Assembly (NCBI GenBank): GCA_951213105.1
Contig: OX578139.1
Location: 67,286,634-67,350,633 of the forward strand
Direction of reading: 5' to 3'
From: Amaurobius ferox
Taxonomy: Eukaryota; Arthropoda; Arachnida; Araneae; Amaurobiidae
Length of the DNA stretch: 64,000 nt
Shown: one piece after another, positions 1-10,972 of the stretch
How the letters are laid out: every line of letters starts with the position of its first letter
Numbering within the stretch: position 1 is the first letter of the stretch
Program-made: the position numbers and the translations under genes
Notes under the pieces: generated by a model
Told to the model about the DNA's origin: nothing
Database searches by the model: none
Seen by the model: only the letters and a program-made list of their open reading frames with translations

Positions 1-399
1 TCGATTTTTTGCAAATCCGACCATGTTGCAACTGTTGCTTTGTAGAATCGTAGAAAGAAAATGATGATTGGAATACGACAGTTTGTTTGCCAGAAATAAT
101 TGCTTAAATAAAAAAAAATATATACAAAACGTTGTATCATTCTTTATCATAACAGTTCAAGTTCACACACTGCATTTCAAACTATCAATTCTTTGAAACA
201 TGAAAAAATTGATTTTGTCGGAGGGGGGGGGGGGAGAGAAAACCCATTATGGAATACTAAAGCAATTCTAAATCATTCAAAACATTCTAAATTCCTGAAA
301 ACATTCCAAAAGTTCCTAAAACTTGTAAAGTTCATCTGGAATTCTTAAATAAACTGAAAATGGACCTATTGACCCTACGTGTACAAATATGTACTAATC
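1..399. other. AT-rich flank, no gene seen
   Basis: No coding signal is visible. The stretch is AT-rich and contains a G homopolymer around 221-234 and loosely repeated ATTCTAAA/CATTCC words at about 260-320. It ends at the target duplication of the hAT element. Confidence 0.5.
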
Positions 400-407
400 C
401 TGTAAAG
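400..407. repeat. Left 8-bp target site duplication of the hAT element
   Basis: The bases ctgtaaag lie directly before the left terminal repeat and recur exactly at 4773-4780 after the right one. Confidence 0.9.
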
Positions 408-538
408 CAGGGGTCGCCAAACTTTTTTGATCATCGACCCCTATATAATTTAAAAAACCTTAATATTTATTAAATAATGAGTAATTATAAATAAGTAGAA
501 ATAATAAGTAAAGTAACTACAGATTTATTGCTTCTTAA

Positions 539-1414
539 TCAATGAGATGGGTGTGCCTGGTGTATTTTTGCAAGGTTCGCTATATTTGGTTCAAAATTAG
601 TCAATTTTAATCTTAAATCCCCTCGAAGCTCCACATTTAATTTATTTCTGTACTTGGTTAAGATTGAATTTACGTGACTGAAACCGGCTTCAACCATATA
701 GGAACTTGGAAATGCTAGCATAAACGGTTGAGCTATTTCACAAAGTTTTACATATTTTTGCATTATATTTATATTTGTCCAAAATTTGCTTATTGTTAAA
801 TTTCTAAGAAGCGTCTTTGCTTCAAGATCCGATAATAATTCAGCAAGCTCATCTTGCAGGTTGATGTCCACGTTTTCAATTTGAGCAGAAAATGGCACAA
901 TAATCCAATCAGGGATGTCAATGTTTTCCAAATCAACAAAGCGCAGTTTAAAATCGTCGTTCAATTTTTGAAGATGACCTGTATATATTTCCAAGTCTTC
1001 TTCTTTTATTTCTAATTGTCGCAGATTAGTAAAATACTGATAATCCTTACGTAGCAATGAAGATCTAAATGCATTTAATTTTACTTGGAAGCCTAACAGT
1101 ATTGTTCGAGCTTGAATAATTGTAACATCTTTTCCTTGCAGCTTTGTTTGGACATCATTAAATTTTCCAAACAAGTCTGCTAAATAAGATATATGGTTCT
1201 TATTGTTTTGGAGTTCATCACTCAGAACAGGGTTTATTTCGCTGAGAAATTCGGTCGTGGAGTCAAATAACTCAACTAGCCTTTGCAAGCATACACCTCT
1301 AGACAACCATCTAACTTCGGTGTGCAGAAGTAATTGGTTAAATAACTCGTCGTTTTCTTGACAAAGTTTGGAAAATAATCTTGATTTAAGAGGTTGAGCA
1401 TTTGATTGATACAT
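539..1414 (-). pseudogene. hAT transposase, C-terminal part with dimerisation domain
   Basis: This is the carboxy-terminal half of the same transposase, in another frame from the N-terminal half. It opens with a segment aligning to the family's PLNSRLF region, then LLLHTEVRWLSRG, the hallmark of ZBED5/FAM200-like proteins. It ends with the hAT dimerisation region: AGFSHVNSILTKYRNKLN, then a tail ending QAHPSH, which is the usual end of the family. The C-terminus therefore looks complete. An in-frame stop (1415-1417) precedes the ATG at 1414, so this ORF is not a separate gene. A single-base-type indel around 1412-1425 explains the break. No other inactivating change was seen, so the copy is probably not very old. 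Confidence 0.85.
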
Positions 1415-2319
1415 TTAATACAAAACTGTAAGGCTTCATGTAACTCTGGACTCAGATATTTTGCTACTAAGTTGTTTCTATGCAACACACAATGAATAGT
1501 ACGTATACCGGGCACTTTTTCTTTGAGAAATGTAGCAAAACCTCGGTAACGCCCTACCATAGCAGGTGCCCCATCTGTGGCTACCGCTATTATATTTTCA
1601 AGCGGAATATCATATTTATTTAAATATTCTTGTAAACATCTAAAAATTGTCTCTCCTTTTTCATCAGTTTCAAGATATTTAGCAAATAAAAATTCATCAA
1701 TGACTTGTCCTTTAATTTTACTGAAATATCTAACGTACGCCATAAGAATAGCAGAAACGCCAAAAACAGATTCATCAAGTTGAATAGAGAACTTGCAATT
1801 TTTTAGCTCTGAAACTACCGTATTTTCTATTTCTTTAGCCATTTCGTCGATACGCCGTTTTACAGAATTTGCACTTAATGGCAATGACTTTAAAACATTA
1901 ACGGAGTCTTTTTTCATTACATCCTCAATGACGTCTTTAATTGCAGGAATAATAATTTCTTCAGCGATTGTGTGTGGTTTCCCCCTCTTTGCTATATTAA
2001 GCGAAATCTTGTACGAAGCTATTAATCCTCCTTCAGTTTCAACTTCAGTAGATTGCTTCATAAAACTTCTTATAGTTAGCCGACATGTGAATTTTTCTTT
2101 AAGTTTTTTGAAAAATTCAAGTTCTTTATTTTTTTTATCTGAGTGAACCCTATCAAGATGATCTTTCATTTTTGACGGTTTCATGTAGTCGTTTCCAAAA
2201 GTTTTTTCGCATAGAAGACACATAGGAATCGTTTCATTTACCGGTGAACAAATAAATCCAAATTTCAAATAATCCAATGAATAATACCGACATTTCTTTT
2301 TAGACACTGAAGCTGCCAT
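1276..2319 (-). pseudogene. hAT transposase, N-terminal part (BED-like finger and catalytic core), frameshifted
   Basis: This is the amino-terminal portion of a hAT transposase of the ZBED5/FAM200/SCAND3 type, which would bind the element ends and cut DNA in the nucleus. The start at 2319 is an ATG in good context (aaaaATGGC). A BED-like zinc finger is visible with C34, C37, H54 and H59. The RNase H-like core follows, with a QLDES segment around residue 180, the family motif ATDGAPAMVG near 250 and HCVLHR near 278. From about 1425 downward the frame no longer matches the family. The continuation is found one frame over at 539-1414, so about 45 residues at the end of this ORF are out-of-frame sequence. 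Recognition is from family motifs; it could be a domesticated gene only if the frameshift were an assembly error. Confidence 0.85.
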
Positions 2320-2699
2320 TTTTCAATTAGGGTTCTATAAATAAATTAAAAATAAATTAGTATAATATACAATTGTAATACGTCAAATAATACGTAACAC
2401 TGGAATTGCGTTCTCTTCTGTCTTTAAAATAAACTCAAATGAAAATTCTTGAAAGGGGTACTTACCCCACTGTTGTATCATCTCAGAAAGATCCAATATT
2501 CCCAATGGACAGATAAACACACACTTTATTACTGTTGATACAACACACACAGAACATAGAACAATAGAACACACATTTTTCACAGCTATTTCCGCTCGCT
2601 CGCGCTGAACATAAACATTGAAAATTAGCTAGCCGACGGACAAGCAACGCCATCTGCCGGCATCAAACAGCTTAACAGTGGAGATTCAACATATGAGTA
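2320..2699. other. hAT 5' non-coding region
   Basis: This sequence lies upstream of the transposase ATG on the minus strand and inside the hAT element. It holds AT-rich sequence, an ACACAC-rich stretch at 2518-2580 and no recognisable coding domain. The transposase promoter would be expected here but no motif was identified. Confidence 0.4.
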
Positions 2700-3470
2700 T
2701 CTTAAATAATAAAAGGCAATGTCTGTGTGTGTGTGTGTGTGTCTGTCTGTCTGTCTGTCTGTCTGTCTTATACACTATACGTTTCGCGACCGCGCGTCGG
2801 AGAGCTACGAAATTTGGCAATCGGAGACCCGGGGGGGAGGGAAGGGGACACGTGAAAACCGATTTTCAAAATTCTAATTATTTTTTTATTTATTTAATGT
2901 TTTATGCGATTTCGACCTTTTTTTGCCCTTTTTGCCCTTTTTTCTCCACGATCCAGACGTCGTAGAAAAAAACAACTCACACCATCGGAAAGAGCAGACA
3001 ATTGCGAGTAAAAATATATCAATTTCAAATCTGAATTTCGATTTCTAATATTTTTTAAAGATTTTAAAACAAAAGTCACTTTTTGCTCAAGAAAACGATT
3101 TTTGGTTTTTAAATTCTCGCATCGTGAAAAGTACTCATAATTTCGACTAATAATTTACATTTTCAGAAAGGTCAAACATCTGGCATTCTTACAAGTCCAA
3201 TCTGGTCAGGAAATATTGCGTATTGCCCACAGGATCGGGATTTTAAAAGTTTCCGAATTTCGATTTCTCGGCGTTCCGGTCGGCGTGCCGCTTCATTTCT
3301 CCACCGCTGAAGCAGGGAAGGTGGTGGGTGGGGACGTCAAGGTGGAGGTGACGTCACGGTTCTGTATATGCATAGCGATGGGTGGGACAATAAGAAACCG
3401 AATTAGTTTTTACTTTCCGTTTCCCGCGCTTCCGATTTTAAATGAAATAAGAGCTTAACATATGCACTGT
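2700..3470 (+). mobile_element. GTCT-type Helitron/mini-me-like repeat nested in the hAT element
   Basis: The left end is A followed by TC, then an A-rich leader, then (GT)n and (CTGT)n at about 2720-2768. This is the same arrangement as at 12458, 15012 and 55530. Downstream are GC-richer blocks (2780-2860 and 3210-3380) unlike the AT-rich host DNA. Similar leaders with GTCY microsatellites are known in mini-me/DINE-1-like non-autonomous rolling-circle elements. The 3' end was not found (no CTAG end was seen), so the right limit is approximate. Confidence 0.45.
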
Positions 3471-3494
3471 AGAAATTATTATATTTATATTTTA

Positions 3495-3650
3495 AATGAT
3501 GGAACGATATGGATTTTTTAAATGGATATTTTAATTTTATGGATATTTTAAATGATGGAACGATGGATATTTTAATTTTATGGATATTTTAAATGATGGA
3601 ACGATAGATATTTAAATTTTATGGATATTTTAAATGATGGAACAATGGAA
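3495..3650 (+). repeat. 41-bp minisatellite
   Basis: The unit begins TGGATATTTTAAATGATGG and recurs at 3540, 3581 and 3622 with a 41-base period, with a degenerate unit before. It lies within the hAT element between the GTCT-type insertion and the SINE units. Confidence 0.85.
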
Positions 3651-3696
3651 TGAGGATGATGGAATTAAGAGCTTAGAGAGCATATGGTCATTTTAA

Positions 3697-3875
3697 ATTG
3701 TAAATTAGCGCGCGGGAAGTTAGCGGTAGGCCCGGGTACGATTCCCGCCACTGCCAAAACTGCCGAAGTGTTCACGCGGAATACGATCACGTTAAACATG
3801 TGGGCCCGTAAGTCCTTCCGAGAGGTTGGTGGTAGGGGAAGGAGGGTACGGCCTAAATTGGGTGAATAAAAAGAA
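3697..3875 (+). mobile_element. tRNA-headed SINE unit 1 (partial head)
   Basis: A B-box-like GGGTACGATTCCC at about 3734 is followed by the SINE body: a GTTCACGCGGAATACGATCA segment, then AAGTCCTTCCGAGAGGTTGG, then GAAGGAGGGTACGG. The A-box part of the head is damaged, and the unit is joined to the next by a GGTGAATAAAAAGAAAG linker. It shares its body with units 2 and 3 and with the 5S-headed SINE at 57911-58292. Confidence 0.75.
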
Positions 3876-3892
3876 AGTTATGGAGATTGTCG

Positions 3893-4115
3893 CGGAGGGC
3901 GAAGTAGCCCAGTGGTTAGCGCGCGGGAATTGCACGCGGTAGGCCCGGGTTCGATTTCCAAAATTGCCGCCGTGTTCACGCGGAGTACGATCACGCGGAA
4001 TAAACATGTGTGTCTGTAAGTCCTTTCGAGAGGTTGGTGGTTGGGGAAGGAGGGTACGGTCCCCGTGTGTGCCTCTCCCACTGGGTTCCGGTCTAAATTC
4101 GGTGAATAAAAAGAA
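3893..4115 (+). mobile_element. tRNA-headed SINE unit 2
   Basis: The head has an A-box-like TAGCCCAGTGGTTAGCGCGC at 3905-3924 and a B-box GGTTCGATT at 3948-3956. These are internal RNA polymerase III promoter elements of a tRNA-derived SINE. The body follows, through CCACTGGGTTCCGGTCTAAA, and ends in the same AATAAAAAGAAAG linker as unit 1. The tandem arrangement with a repeated linker suggests a multimeric or duplicated SINE rather than three independent insertions. Confidence 0.8.
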
Positions 4116-4135
4116 AGTTATGGAAAATGTCGCTG

Positions 4136-4400
4136 AGGGCGAAGTACACCAGTGGTTAGCGCGCGGGAATTTCACTGGGTAGGCCCGGGTTCGATTCCCG
4201 CCACTGCCAAAACTGCAGCCGCGTTCACGCGGAGTACAATCACGTTAAGCATGCGGGATCGTAAGTCCTTCCGAAAGGTTGGTGGTAGGGGAAGGAGGGT
4301 ACGGTCCCTGTGGATGTCTCCCCCACTGAGTTCCGGTCTAAATTGGGTGGCACTTCCTGGCCGTCCAAACAGTTACCTTACACCTTCTGGTAAGGTCGCG
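4136..4400 (+). mobile_element. tRNA-headed SINE unit 3 with longest body
   Basis: It has an A-box-like region from 4146 (ACCAGTGGTTAGCGCGC) and a B-box GGTTCGATTCC at 4188-4198. It has the same body as units 1 and 2 but extends further into GGTGGCACTTCCTGGCCGTC and TTACCTTACACCTTCTGG. That 3' extension also ends the 5S-headed copy at 57911-58292. This is therefore the most complete of the three units. Confidence 0.8.
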
Positions 4401-4772
4401 CCAGCGAGTGTGCCACGGTTACAATTTGCCACGGTCAGAATTTTCAAGGGTAGCGAACAGGCTGGTCGCCAAAGGCGGCTAGTGACTAATAAACCAGAAG
4501 TGCAGAGTTCGTGCCACTGCGCGCTGGTACGTCAATACTTGTTTCACCCGAATAAATATTCGTTGATTAATTTATGTTCTATAAAGAAACTGATATTAAG
4601 TCAATTATAAAAAAATTCACAAATTTTACGATCATCGCGATTACGTATGTGTGATTTTCGTATTAATAACTGTTTTTTCTTCGACCCCCAATCGACCCCC
4701 TGGCTCAGATAGACCCCCGCTTTTGTTAAATAGACCCCTGGGGGTCTATATAGACCACTTTGGCGACCTCTG

Positions 4773-4780
4773 CTGTAAAG
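4773..4780. repeat. Right 8-bp target site duplication of the hAT element
   Basis: An exact copy of ctgtaaag at 400-407, directly abutting the right terminal repeat. It has T and A at positions 4 and 5, as in Buster-type targets. Confidence 0.9.
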
Positions 4781-6764
4781 TATTAAAAATGACACTTTAC
4801 CTAAAAATAAAAACATTAAAAGTAAAAGAGAGAACACAGAATTTTAGGTTTTCAAAAATCTAACGTTTATTAAAATTTAAACTTCATTTTTATAGAATTT
4901 TCAAAACATTTTACATCTCATTAACTAAACAAATCAAATAAACAACTTAAATAAATGAATAAATAAAAAGAATGGCCGGTCGTAAGTGGTTAGTACAAAC
5001 GTTAGAATATTAAATTTAAAGTTAACAATGTTAAACTTATTCAATTATTTGTCAAAACTGGAATTTGGGATAAAAGAATATAAGTTAGCCAAAAGGGAAT
5101 TTAGAACAAAATTTAAAGATAACCACAGGTTCTGGTGACCTAAAATATATAAGTCTAAAGGGGTCTTATTCATTAAAACTGAAAACAATTGGAATAAAAA
5201 CATATTTTAATTATTGAGAGATATAATTAGAAAAGGTTTCACCAAATGCTCGAAGGAACTGCAAAGATCAGCCGGAAGGAACTTCACAGGAAAAAGTCAC
5301 CAAAGATCCTAAAGAACACCTCTTGAAACGCAGAACACAGCAAAGGAGGATTATGTTCATCAGTAGAGAGGAAAATCTTTAACCGGATCCTTTTTCCAAG
5401 GGGATATTCCCAAACAGGATGTTTAGTAACGATGGTATTAAGCAATTTCTTCCAAACAGTTGTAGTTGACGTTTGGCATCAGAATAAAATACAGACCATA
5501 TGTCCGTCTTAATTTATTTCGGAAATGTGCATTCCATCCATCATAAATAGAGCTACACTGCTTGACCAGATAAACAAATTCTTAATTGGCCGGTAAAGAT
5601 TCCTCGGCCGACATCGTAAACAGCTCGGATTTTCTTGGATCAAAATTTAGATGACAGGAAATTAATTAGTAACAACGCTTCATTCTGTCTGTTTAGACGC
5701 AACAAACGTCCGGCTCCCACAGCTTCCAGACATAAACAACATCAGAGAGTACGGGAGAAGGGATTCAAATAAAATGAGGCAAAGGACTGCTGGTTATAAG
5801 CTAAACACACCAGTTTACATCATTGGAAAAACACATCACAGACTTAGCAGGGTATAAAAGAATATTTCGTTCCTATGGAACGCGCGCGCGCCAAAGCGCT
5901 AGAATTAACAACTTAACAGGATTACATTTTTAGTTCTAATTCAGAAGGAAGAGAGAAAAAGAAGAGATCGAAAAGGTGCGCGATTTTGCTTATATACTGC
6001 AAAACATCGCTGCCACAGATTGTAAGCAAAATTATCGATGAACGATAAAATAATTAATGACAGACGATTTTAATATTACGGTCAACCAATTAAAAACTCG
6101 AAATTTTAAAGAAGAGAAATGGAATTTCAAAGCAGACGAAAATTAAAAAGAAATGAAGTGGAAATATACGAATTCGGCAATAATTTAAATATGGACGATT
6201 CTGAGATATTTAAAAAGCTGAAAATAGAATAAAACTGAAAAATTGCAATGAATTAACGAATTTTTAACCGAGAGCAATAAATTTGGGATCAAATTAAAGG
6301 GAATAAAAAGGGCAATAAATGGAATCACAAATTAGCCAATTTAAATAAATTTAAATTGCTAAAACCTAAAAGAACGAACTTTCGCCGTTTTTAAGACAAA
6401 ACCTATGGAATAGAATATATTTGAACAAAGAATATCAAAAACCTAAACAATTGGAAAATGGATAACTAGAAGAGAAAGACTATGTAAATAAGACCCCTGA
6501 ACACGTTTAAATTAAAAACAAAATTCCTAAAATTATTAAATATCCAAAAGTAATAACCCAACAATTTGGAGTCATTGTCCTCATTCGCCCGATTTAGCCC
6601 CAACGATTTTTCTTCCTCCCAACAATCAAATATAAAATGCGTGATCAACGATTTAGTTAGTAGCCCAGAAGAAGCAGTTGGAGCTTATAAATCATATGTT
6701 TCTGCTATACCAATTTCTGAATGTCATAACTGTTTTGAAAATTGCTTTATTCGAATGAAATAAC
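4781..6764. other. Unassigned AT-rich stretch
   Basis: No protein domain was recognised. A GCGCGCGCGC run is at 5882-5890 and AAATTAA words are dense at 6100-6500. Short ORFs here have no family features and overlap on both strands. The sequence could be decayed transposon DNA. Confidence 0.4.
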
Positions 6765-7823
6765 TCTGATGTGGGCAGCACACGACTTTCCTTACATAAT
6801 GCAATAGATTTACTAGTTTTACAATAAAAAAATAATGCGTAAGATCCACAGCGCTGTGTTTCTATCGTTGAATTGTACATTGGGCGATTTTCAGAATGAC
6901 AACATGTAAAACTATTTCAAAATACTCAATTAACTTATACTTCGCGCAACTCTAAACAATCATCAATATTGATAGCATCCTGAGCGAAATTGAAAGCGAT
7001 ATAGTCCATATATTAAAATATTTGAATAATTACTTCATCATCTAGTCGTCATTTTCATGGATTTAGCGCCATTTTTATCAATTTGGCGATATTTTCGTTA
7101 ATTTGGCAACATTTAACAAAAGTCGCAAAGTTGGCGACATTTCGCCAAAATCTCGCCGAGAGTTATGGACGGAGAAAGAAGTTATTCGTGTAACAGATAA
7201 CTGGCTATTGGCTTCCAAATACAAAAGTATTACCTAAAGTATATTTTTTCATGAATGCAACTAGCTAGATCCATGAGAATGATGTCATCGCATGATATTA
7301 TTTATGAAACCTGAACATATTTCAACAATAGGTAATATTTTTTTAAATTTTATATGACTTTTTGATATTTTTTTTGAAAAATGTACAATATCTCGAGAAC
7401 GGTTCATGCTAGCATTCTAAAATTTATTTTAATCGTTTTCTAACGAAAAATTACATAATAAATGACTATTTTCGTAATTTTATTAAAGGTTTTGACTTTT
7501 TGAGGATTTTTTCAAAATTCACTCGAAAATTTAGGGGGTTCTGAACATGCGATTGCGTATTAAAACAATAAGCTTCCAGTATTTATGGATTGTAATTTTT
7601 GTACCAAATTTCGTTAGAATCGGTCCATTCGTTCGTCAGTTATCGTCTCCACAGACTTACTGACACACGCACCCCCCCTCCCCGCACACAGACATCATTT
7701 CAAAAACGTCTGATTCATTTTCAGGGATGCTTGAAACGTGCTCTCCCGTCGAAAACTCGAATTCGAATTTTTGACCCCGTCACAATACTTTCATTATACA
7801 TTATATGTATATAAGGAAAGTAA
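6765..7823 (+). mobile_element. Family A element, copy 1 (Helentron-like, near full length)
   Basis: The 5' end is TCTGATGTGGGCAGCAC followed by ACTTTCCTTACATAATG. Next come the family's CTCGCCGAG and GGACGGAGA landmarks, then ATATCTCGAGAACGGTTCAT. The (AC)n site is interrupted (GACACACGCACCCCC near 7660). The 3' segment has GGGATGCTTGAAACGTG and the terminal ACAATACTTTC...GTATATAAGGAAAGTA palindrome. No ORF is present. The shared architecture with other copies defines the family; assignment to Helentron/DINE-1-like rolling-circle elements is an inference from the subterminal inverted repeats, internal microsatellite and 3' hairpin. Confidence 0.75.
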
Positions 7824-8889
7824 AAATGTATTGATGCTAAATGGAGATATTTTGAAAAGAAAGAAAAATATTTATTTCTATATTAAAATATATTGTGTAT
7901 TATTTTTTAAAAACTTGAATACTAGCCTAAGTACTGCATTTTACACCACAGCTATCTCTAGAATAAGTTATTTTCGACCAGCGTTCGATTTCAATTACGA
8001 TTATACCATAAAATCGATGAATTGCTTTTCTGATCGTGTTGCTCCTTGGATTCTCTAAAAGTCACCTATCACTAGGCTTCCTTTTACCTTTAACCCGGTC
8101 TATTAAAAGGCTACGGGTTTTTCTAGTATTTGGGGGAAAACAAAGTCACCCTCAGGAATTACAGGCTGCACCCAGCTGCAAGTTGTATAAAATCTAGTAA
8201 TCTTCAAAGTGTTTGAGCTGAAGTACTTTCAAGCAGATCTATATACATTGCTTCAAAAATATATAATTATGGAAGAAAAACAATTTTATCCTTTTAATGT
8301 TTTAATACTATTAATTCATTTATATTAAAGTGGCATAAAATTGGTTCAATTTCAAAATGTTTTTGAATACGACCGCAAAAGTCATTCTTACTACACTTAA
8401 TTTCACTTCCAAATGGCCGCCCTTAATTCGGCCGCCTTGTCAATTGCCCACGTCTTAAACCGGGCACGCTTTCATTGCAGATACTGGCTTCCATAGACCG
8501 ATTACAAGATTTCTAGCTCTCTTCAGCACGGAATAGCTGATACCTGCAACAGAAGCAATGTAACAATTTTCAGAACCTCTATATATATGGAGACCGACAA
8601 ATTCAGTCTTACCATCAAATTTCACAAGGATTAAAGAAAATTAGTAAATTGAAATCTTTATTGAATTTGTTGAGTTTTCATGAAATTTAATGAAGTTTCA
8701 TAAAGCTGAATATGTATAAAATTTGATGCCAGCTGCGTATATAGGATATACACGCCCAGATTGATTTGGTCATTCTTGTCCAGGCTTGTTCTCACCGAGG
8801 AATGAAAACTGAATACATCTGAAATGTTCGTCTGCTTATTTATTTTTATTTGAAATTTACGTTGAAATTAGTTAATTATTGATCACGTG
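7824..8889. other. Unassigned stretch with a dispersed repeat at about 7960-8130
   Basis: The segment from TCGATTTCAATTACGATTAT through GATTCTCTAAAAGTCACC (about 7985-8070) resembles 10429-10515 in order and spacing, so it is probably a dispersed repeat. The rest is AT-rich with no recognised gene. Confidence 0.45.
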
Positions 8890-9010
8890 CAAAGTCACGG
8901 GTTCAGGATGGCGTGTACAGGACGGGCTGGCCCAATAAGGTTACAAAATCAAAATAATTTAAATGTACCACAAAAGACAGCGACATACCAAATTTTATTT
9001 TACAGTGATT
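8890..9010 (-). repeat. Isolated unit of the 15.4-16.0 kb tandem repeat, inverted
   Basis: On the minus strand it carries AAATTTGGTATGTCGCTGTC and a CCTTATTGGGCCAGCCCGTC segment in the order and spacing seen in the units at 15425-16045. It has no coding content. Confidence 0.7.
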
Positions 9011-9068
9011 AATGGATCCTAACGATTTGCATTGCACGGATGAACAAACAAGAGATCAAGTTAAAAAA

Positions 9069-9947
9069 TCTGATGTGGGCAACACATGACTTTCCTTATA
9101 TAATGCAATGAATTTACTACTTTTACAGTTAAAAAAAATCTGATGTGGGCAACACATGACTTTCCTTATATAATGCAACGAATTTACTACTTTTACAGTT
9201 AAAAAAAATGTTATTCTCATAGTAGATACTTATATTCCTTCCAAGATATTGAATTTTCTTCAATTAGTCGTAATTTTCATTGATTTAGCGTCATTTTTAT
9301 CCATTTGGCGAGATTTTTGCTGATTTGGCAACAATTAAAAATGTCACCAAGTTGGCGACATTCCGCCAAATTCGTCGCCCAAATATTGCCAAGCGTTATG
9401 GACGGAGAAATAAGTTATTCTTATAGCAGATAAGTGACTGTTAGCGTTCAAATACAGAAGTATTACTAAAAGTACCTTTTTTCATAAATGGAACGAGCTA
9501 GTTCCACGAGAGCGATGTCACCCAATTTATCGCATGGTATTACATATGAAAAGTGAACATGTTTCTCAATAGAAAATATATATATTTTTATTTTATATGA
9601 CTTTTTGATAATTTTTTTGAAAAATGTGCAATATCTCGAGAACGGTTCATGTTAGCGTTTTAAAATTTATGTCAATCGTTTTCTAATGAAAAATTACATA
9701 AGAAATGTCTACATGCGTAACTTTATTAGTGGTTTTGATTTTTTGACGATTTTTCCATAATTTCAATCGAAAATTTAGGGGGGTTCTGAACATTCGATTG
9801 CGTATAAAAACAATAGGCTTCTAGTGTTTACGGATTGTGATTTTTGTACCAAATTTCGTTCGAATCGGTCCATTCGTTCGTCAGTTATCGTCTCCACAGA
9901 CTCACTGACACACCACACACACATACACACACACCACACACACATAC

Positions 9948-9993
<46 letters not shown>

Positions 9994-10163
9994 ACACCCA
10001 CCCACACACACACACAAACACACCCACACACAGACATCACTTCAAACATGTTTGATTCGTGATCAGGGATGTTTGAAACGTGTTCTCCCGTCGAAAACTC
10101 GAATTCGAATTTTCGACCCCGTCACAATACTTTCCTTATACATTATGTATATAAGGAAAGTAA
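9069..10163 (+). mobile_element. Family A element, copy 2, with duplicated 5' end
   Basis: The 5' terminal 70 bases (TCTGATGTGGGCAACACATG onward) occur twice in tandem, at 9069 and 9139. The body then runs through the GGCGAC-rich segment, ATATCTCGAGAACGG, a long (AC)n tract at 9911-10032, GATCAGGGATG and the 3' palindrome ending ATAAGGAAAGTA. The peptide ORFs over the AC tract are low-complexity artefacts. Confidence 0.85.
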
Positions 10164-10972
10164 TAAAAGGTTGCAGTAAAAGAATTAAATCTTGGCCAGA
10201 ATGGGATTGTTGAAAAGTCAATTGCTGTTCAAATCAGTTTTTTAACAGCTATATTCATTTCCTGATCCATTTTGATCCCCTCCCCCACTTTCTTACGTCA
10301 TTTAACGTGCTATGTGTGCAAGCACCATTTATTAATGACTTCAGAATTATGTAAAGCCCGAGATAATATGTAATATACAATACTCGCAAAAACACATTTT
10401 TAGAACACATTTTTATAACCTACGTTCGATTTCAATTAATATAACGATAAAACGCAGGAATAAAGTTTCTGATCTTTTCATTCTGAAGTTTAATGGATTC
10501 TTTGAAAGTCACCCCACACCAAGTCTTCTGCAACTACGTCTGTTAAAAGACTTAAACCTAAGTTGAATGGTTCTAGAAGTTTTGGATGGAATAATTACGA
10601 TTCGGTGAAGAGATAAAGGGAAGTAAAGAACGCAACCGAAGCATTTAAGGAAGTTTCCACACGTTTTAGCTGAGTTCAGAGAAGTGAAATGGTATTGATA
10701 AAGTTAATGAGAAACGCACGTAGATAAAATATTTGTGACCAACAAGCGTTTATATATCTCCCTAATAATAAGTCTTTGTAGATATTTTATGTTATTTAAC
10801 AGTTGTATTTTATATTTAGTATATCGTTTGCAACGGCGAAGAGTGATGAAATAAATTTCAGGGAGACATAAGACCAGGGACTGAAATTAGTAATTAAAAA
10901 CTTTCATGCTATATGTTTTTGTGCAATTTAAGAATAAAATAAAATATAATAGATGAATTACAATGAAAAAAA
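10164..10972. other. Unassigned stretch with a second copy of the 7.96 kb repeat
   Basis: 10429-10515 matches 7985-8070 in outline (TTCGATTTCAATTA, then GATTCTTTGAAAGTCACC). The remainder is AT-rich without a recognisable gene. Confidence 0.4.

Larger units (their letters stand above)
408..4772 (-). mobile_element. Complete hAT (Buster-like) DNA transposon with TIRs and TSD
   Basis: The left end reads CAGGGGTCGCCAAACT and the right end, on the other strand, reads CAGAGGTCGCCAAAGT, giving an imperfect 16-bp terminal inverted repeat. Both ends are flanked by the same 8 bases, ctgtaaag, at 400-407 and 4773-4780, so the boundaries are seen directly. The duplication fits the nnnTAnnn target pattern known for the Buster branch of hAT elements. 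Short GACCCC words repeat just inside both ends (about 436-441 and 4681-4742), as subterminal transposase sites often do. The transposase lies on the minus strand at 539-2319 and is frameshifted. The right half holds nested insertions (a GTCT-type repeat, a 41-bp minisatellite and SINE units), so the 4365-bp length is inflated. The element is probably immobile unless supplied in trans. Confidence 0.92.

Noticed and set aside
3905..3960. Functional tRNA gene
   Set aside because: A- and B-box-like words are present, but the sequence runs straight into a SINE body and is repeated with the same linker.
9775..10062. ORFs of V-C or H-T repeats on both strands over AC/GT tracts
   Set aside because: They are translations of the (AC)n microsatellite in family A elements; the same happens at 26656, 27482, 28744 and 44783.
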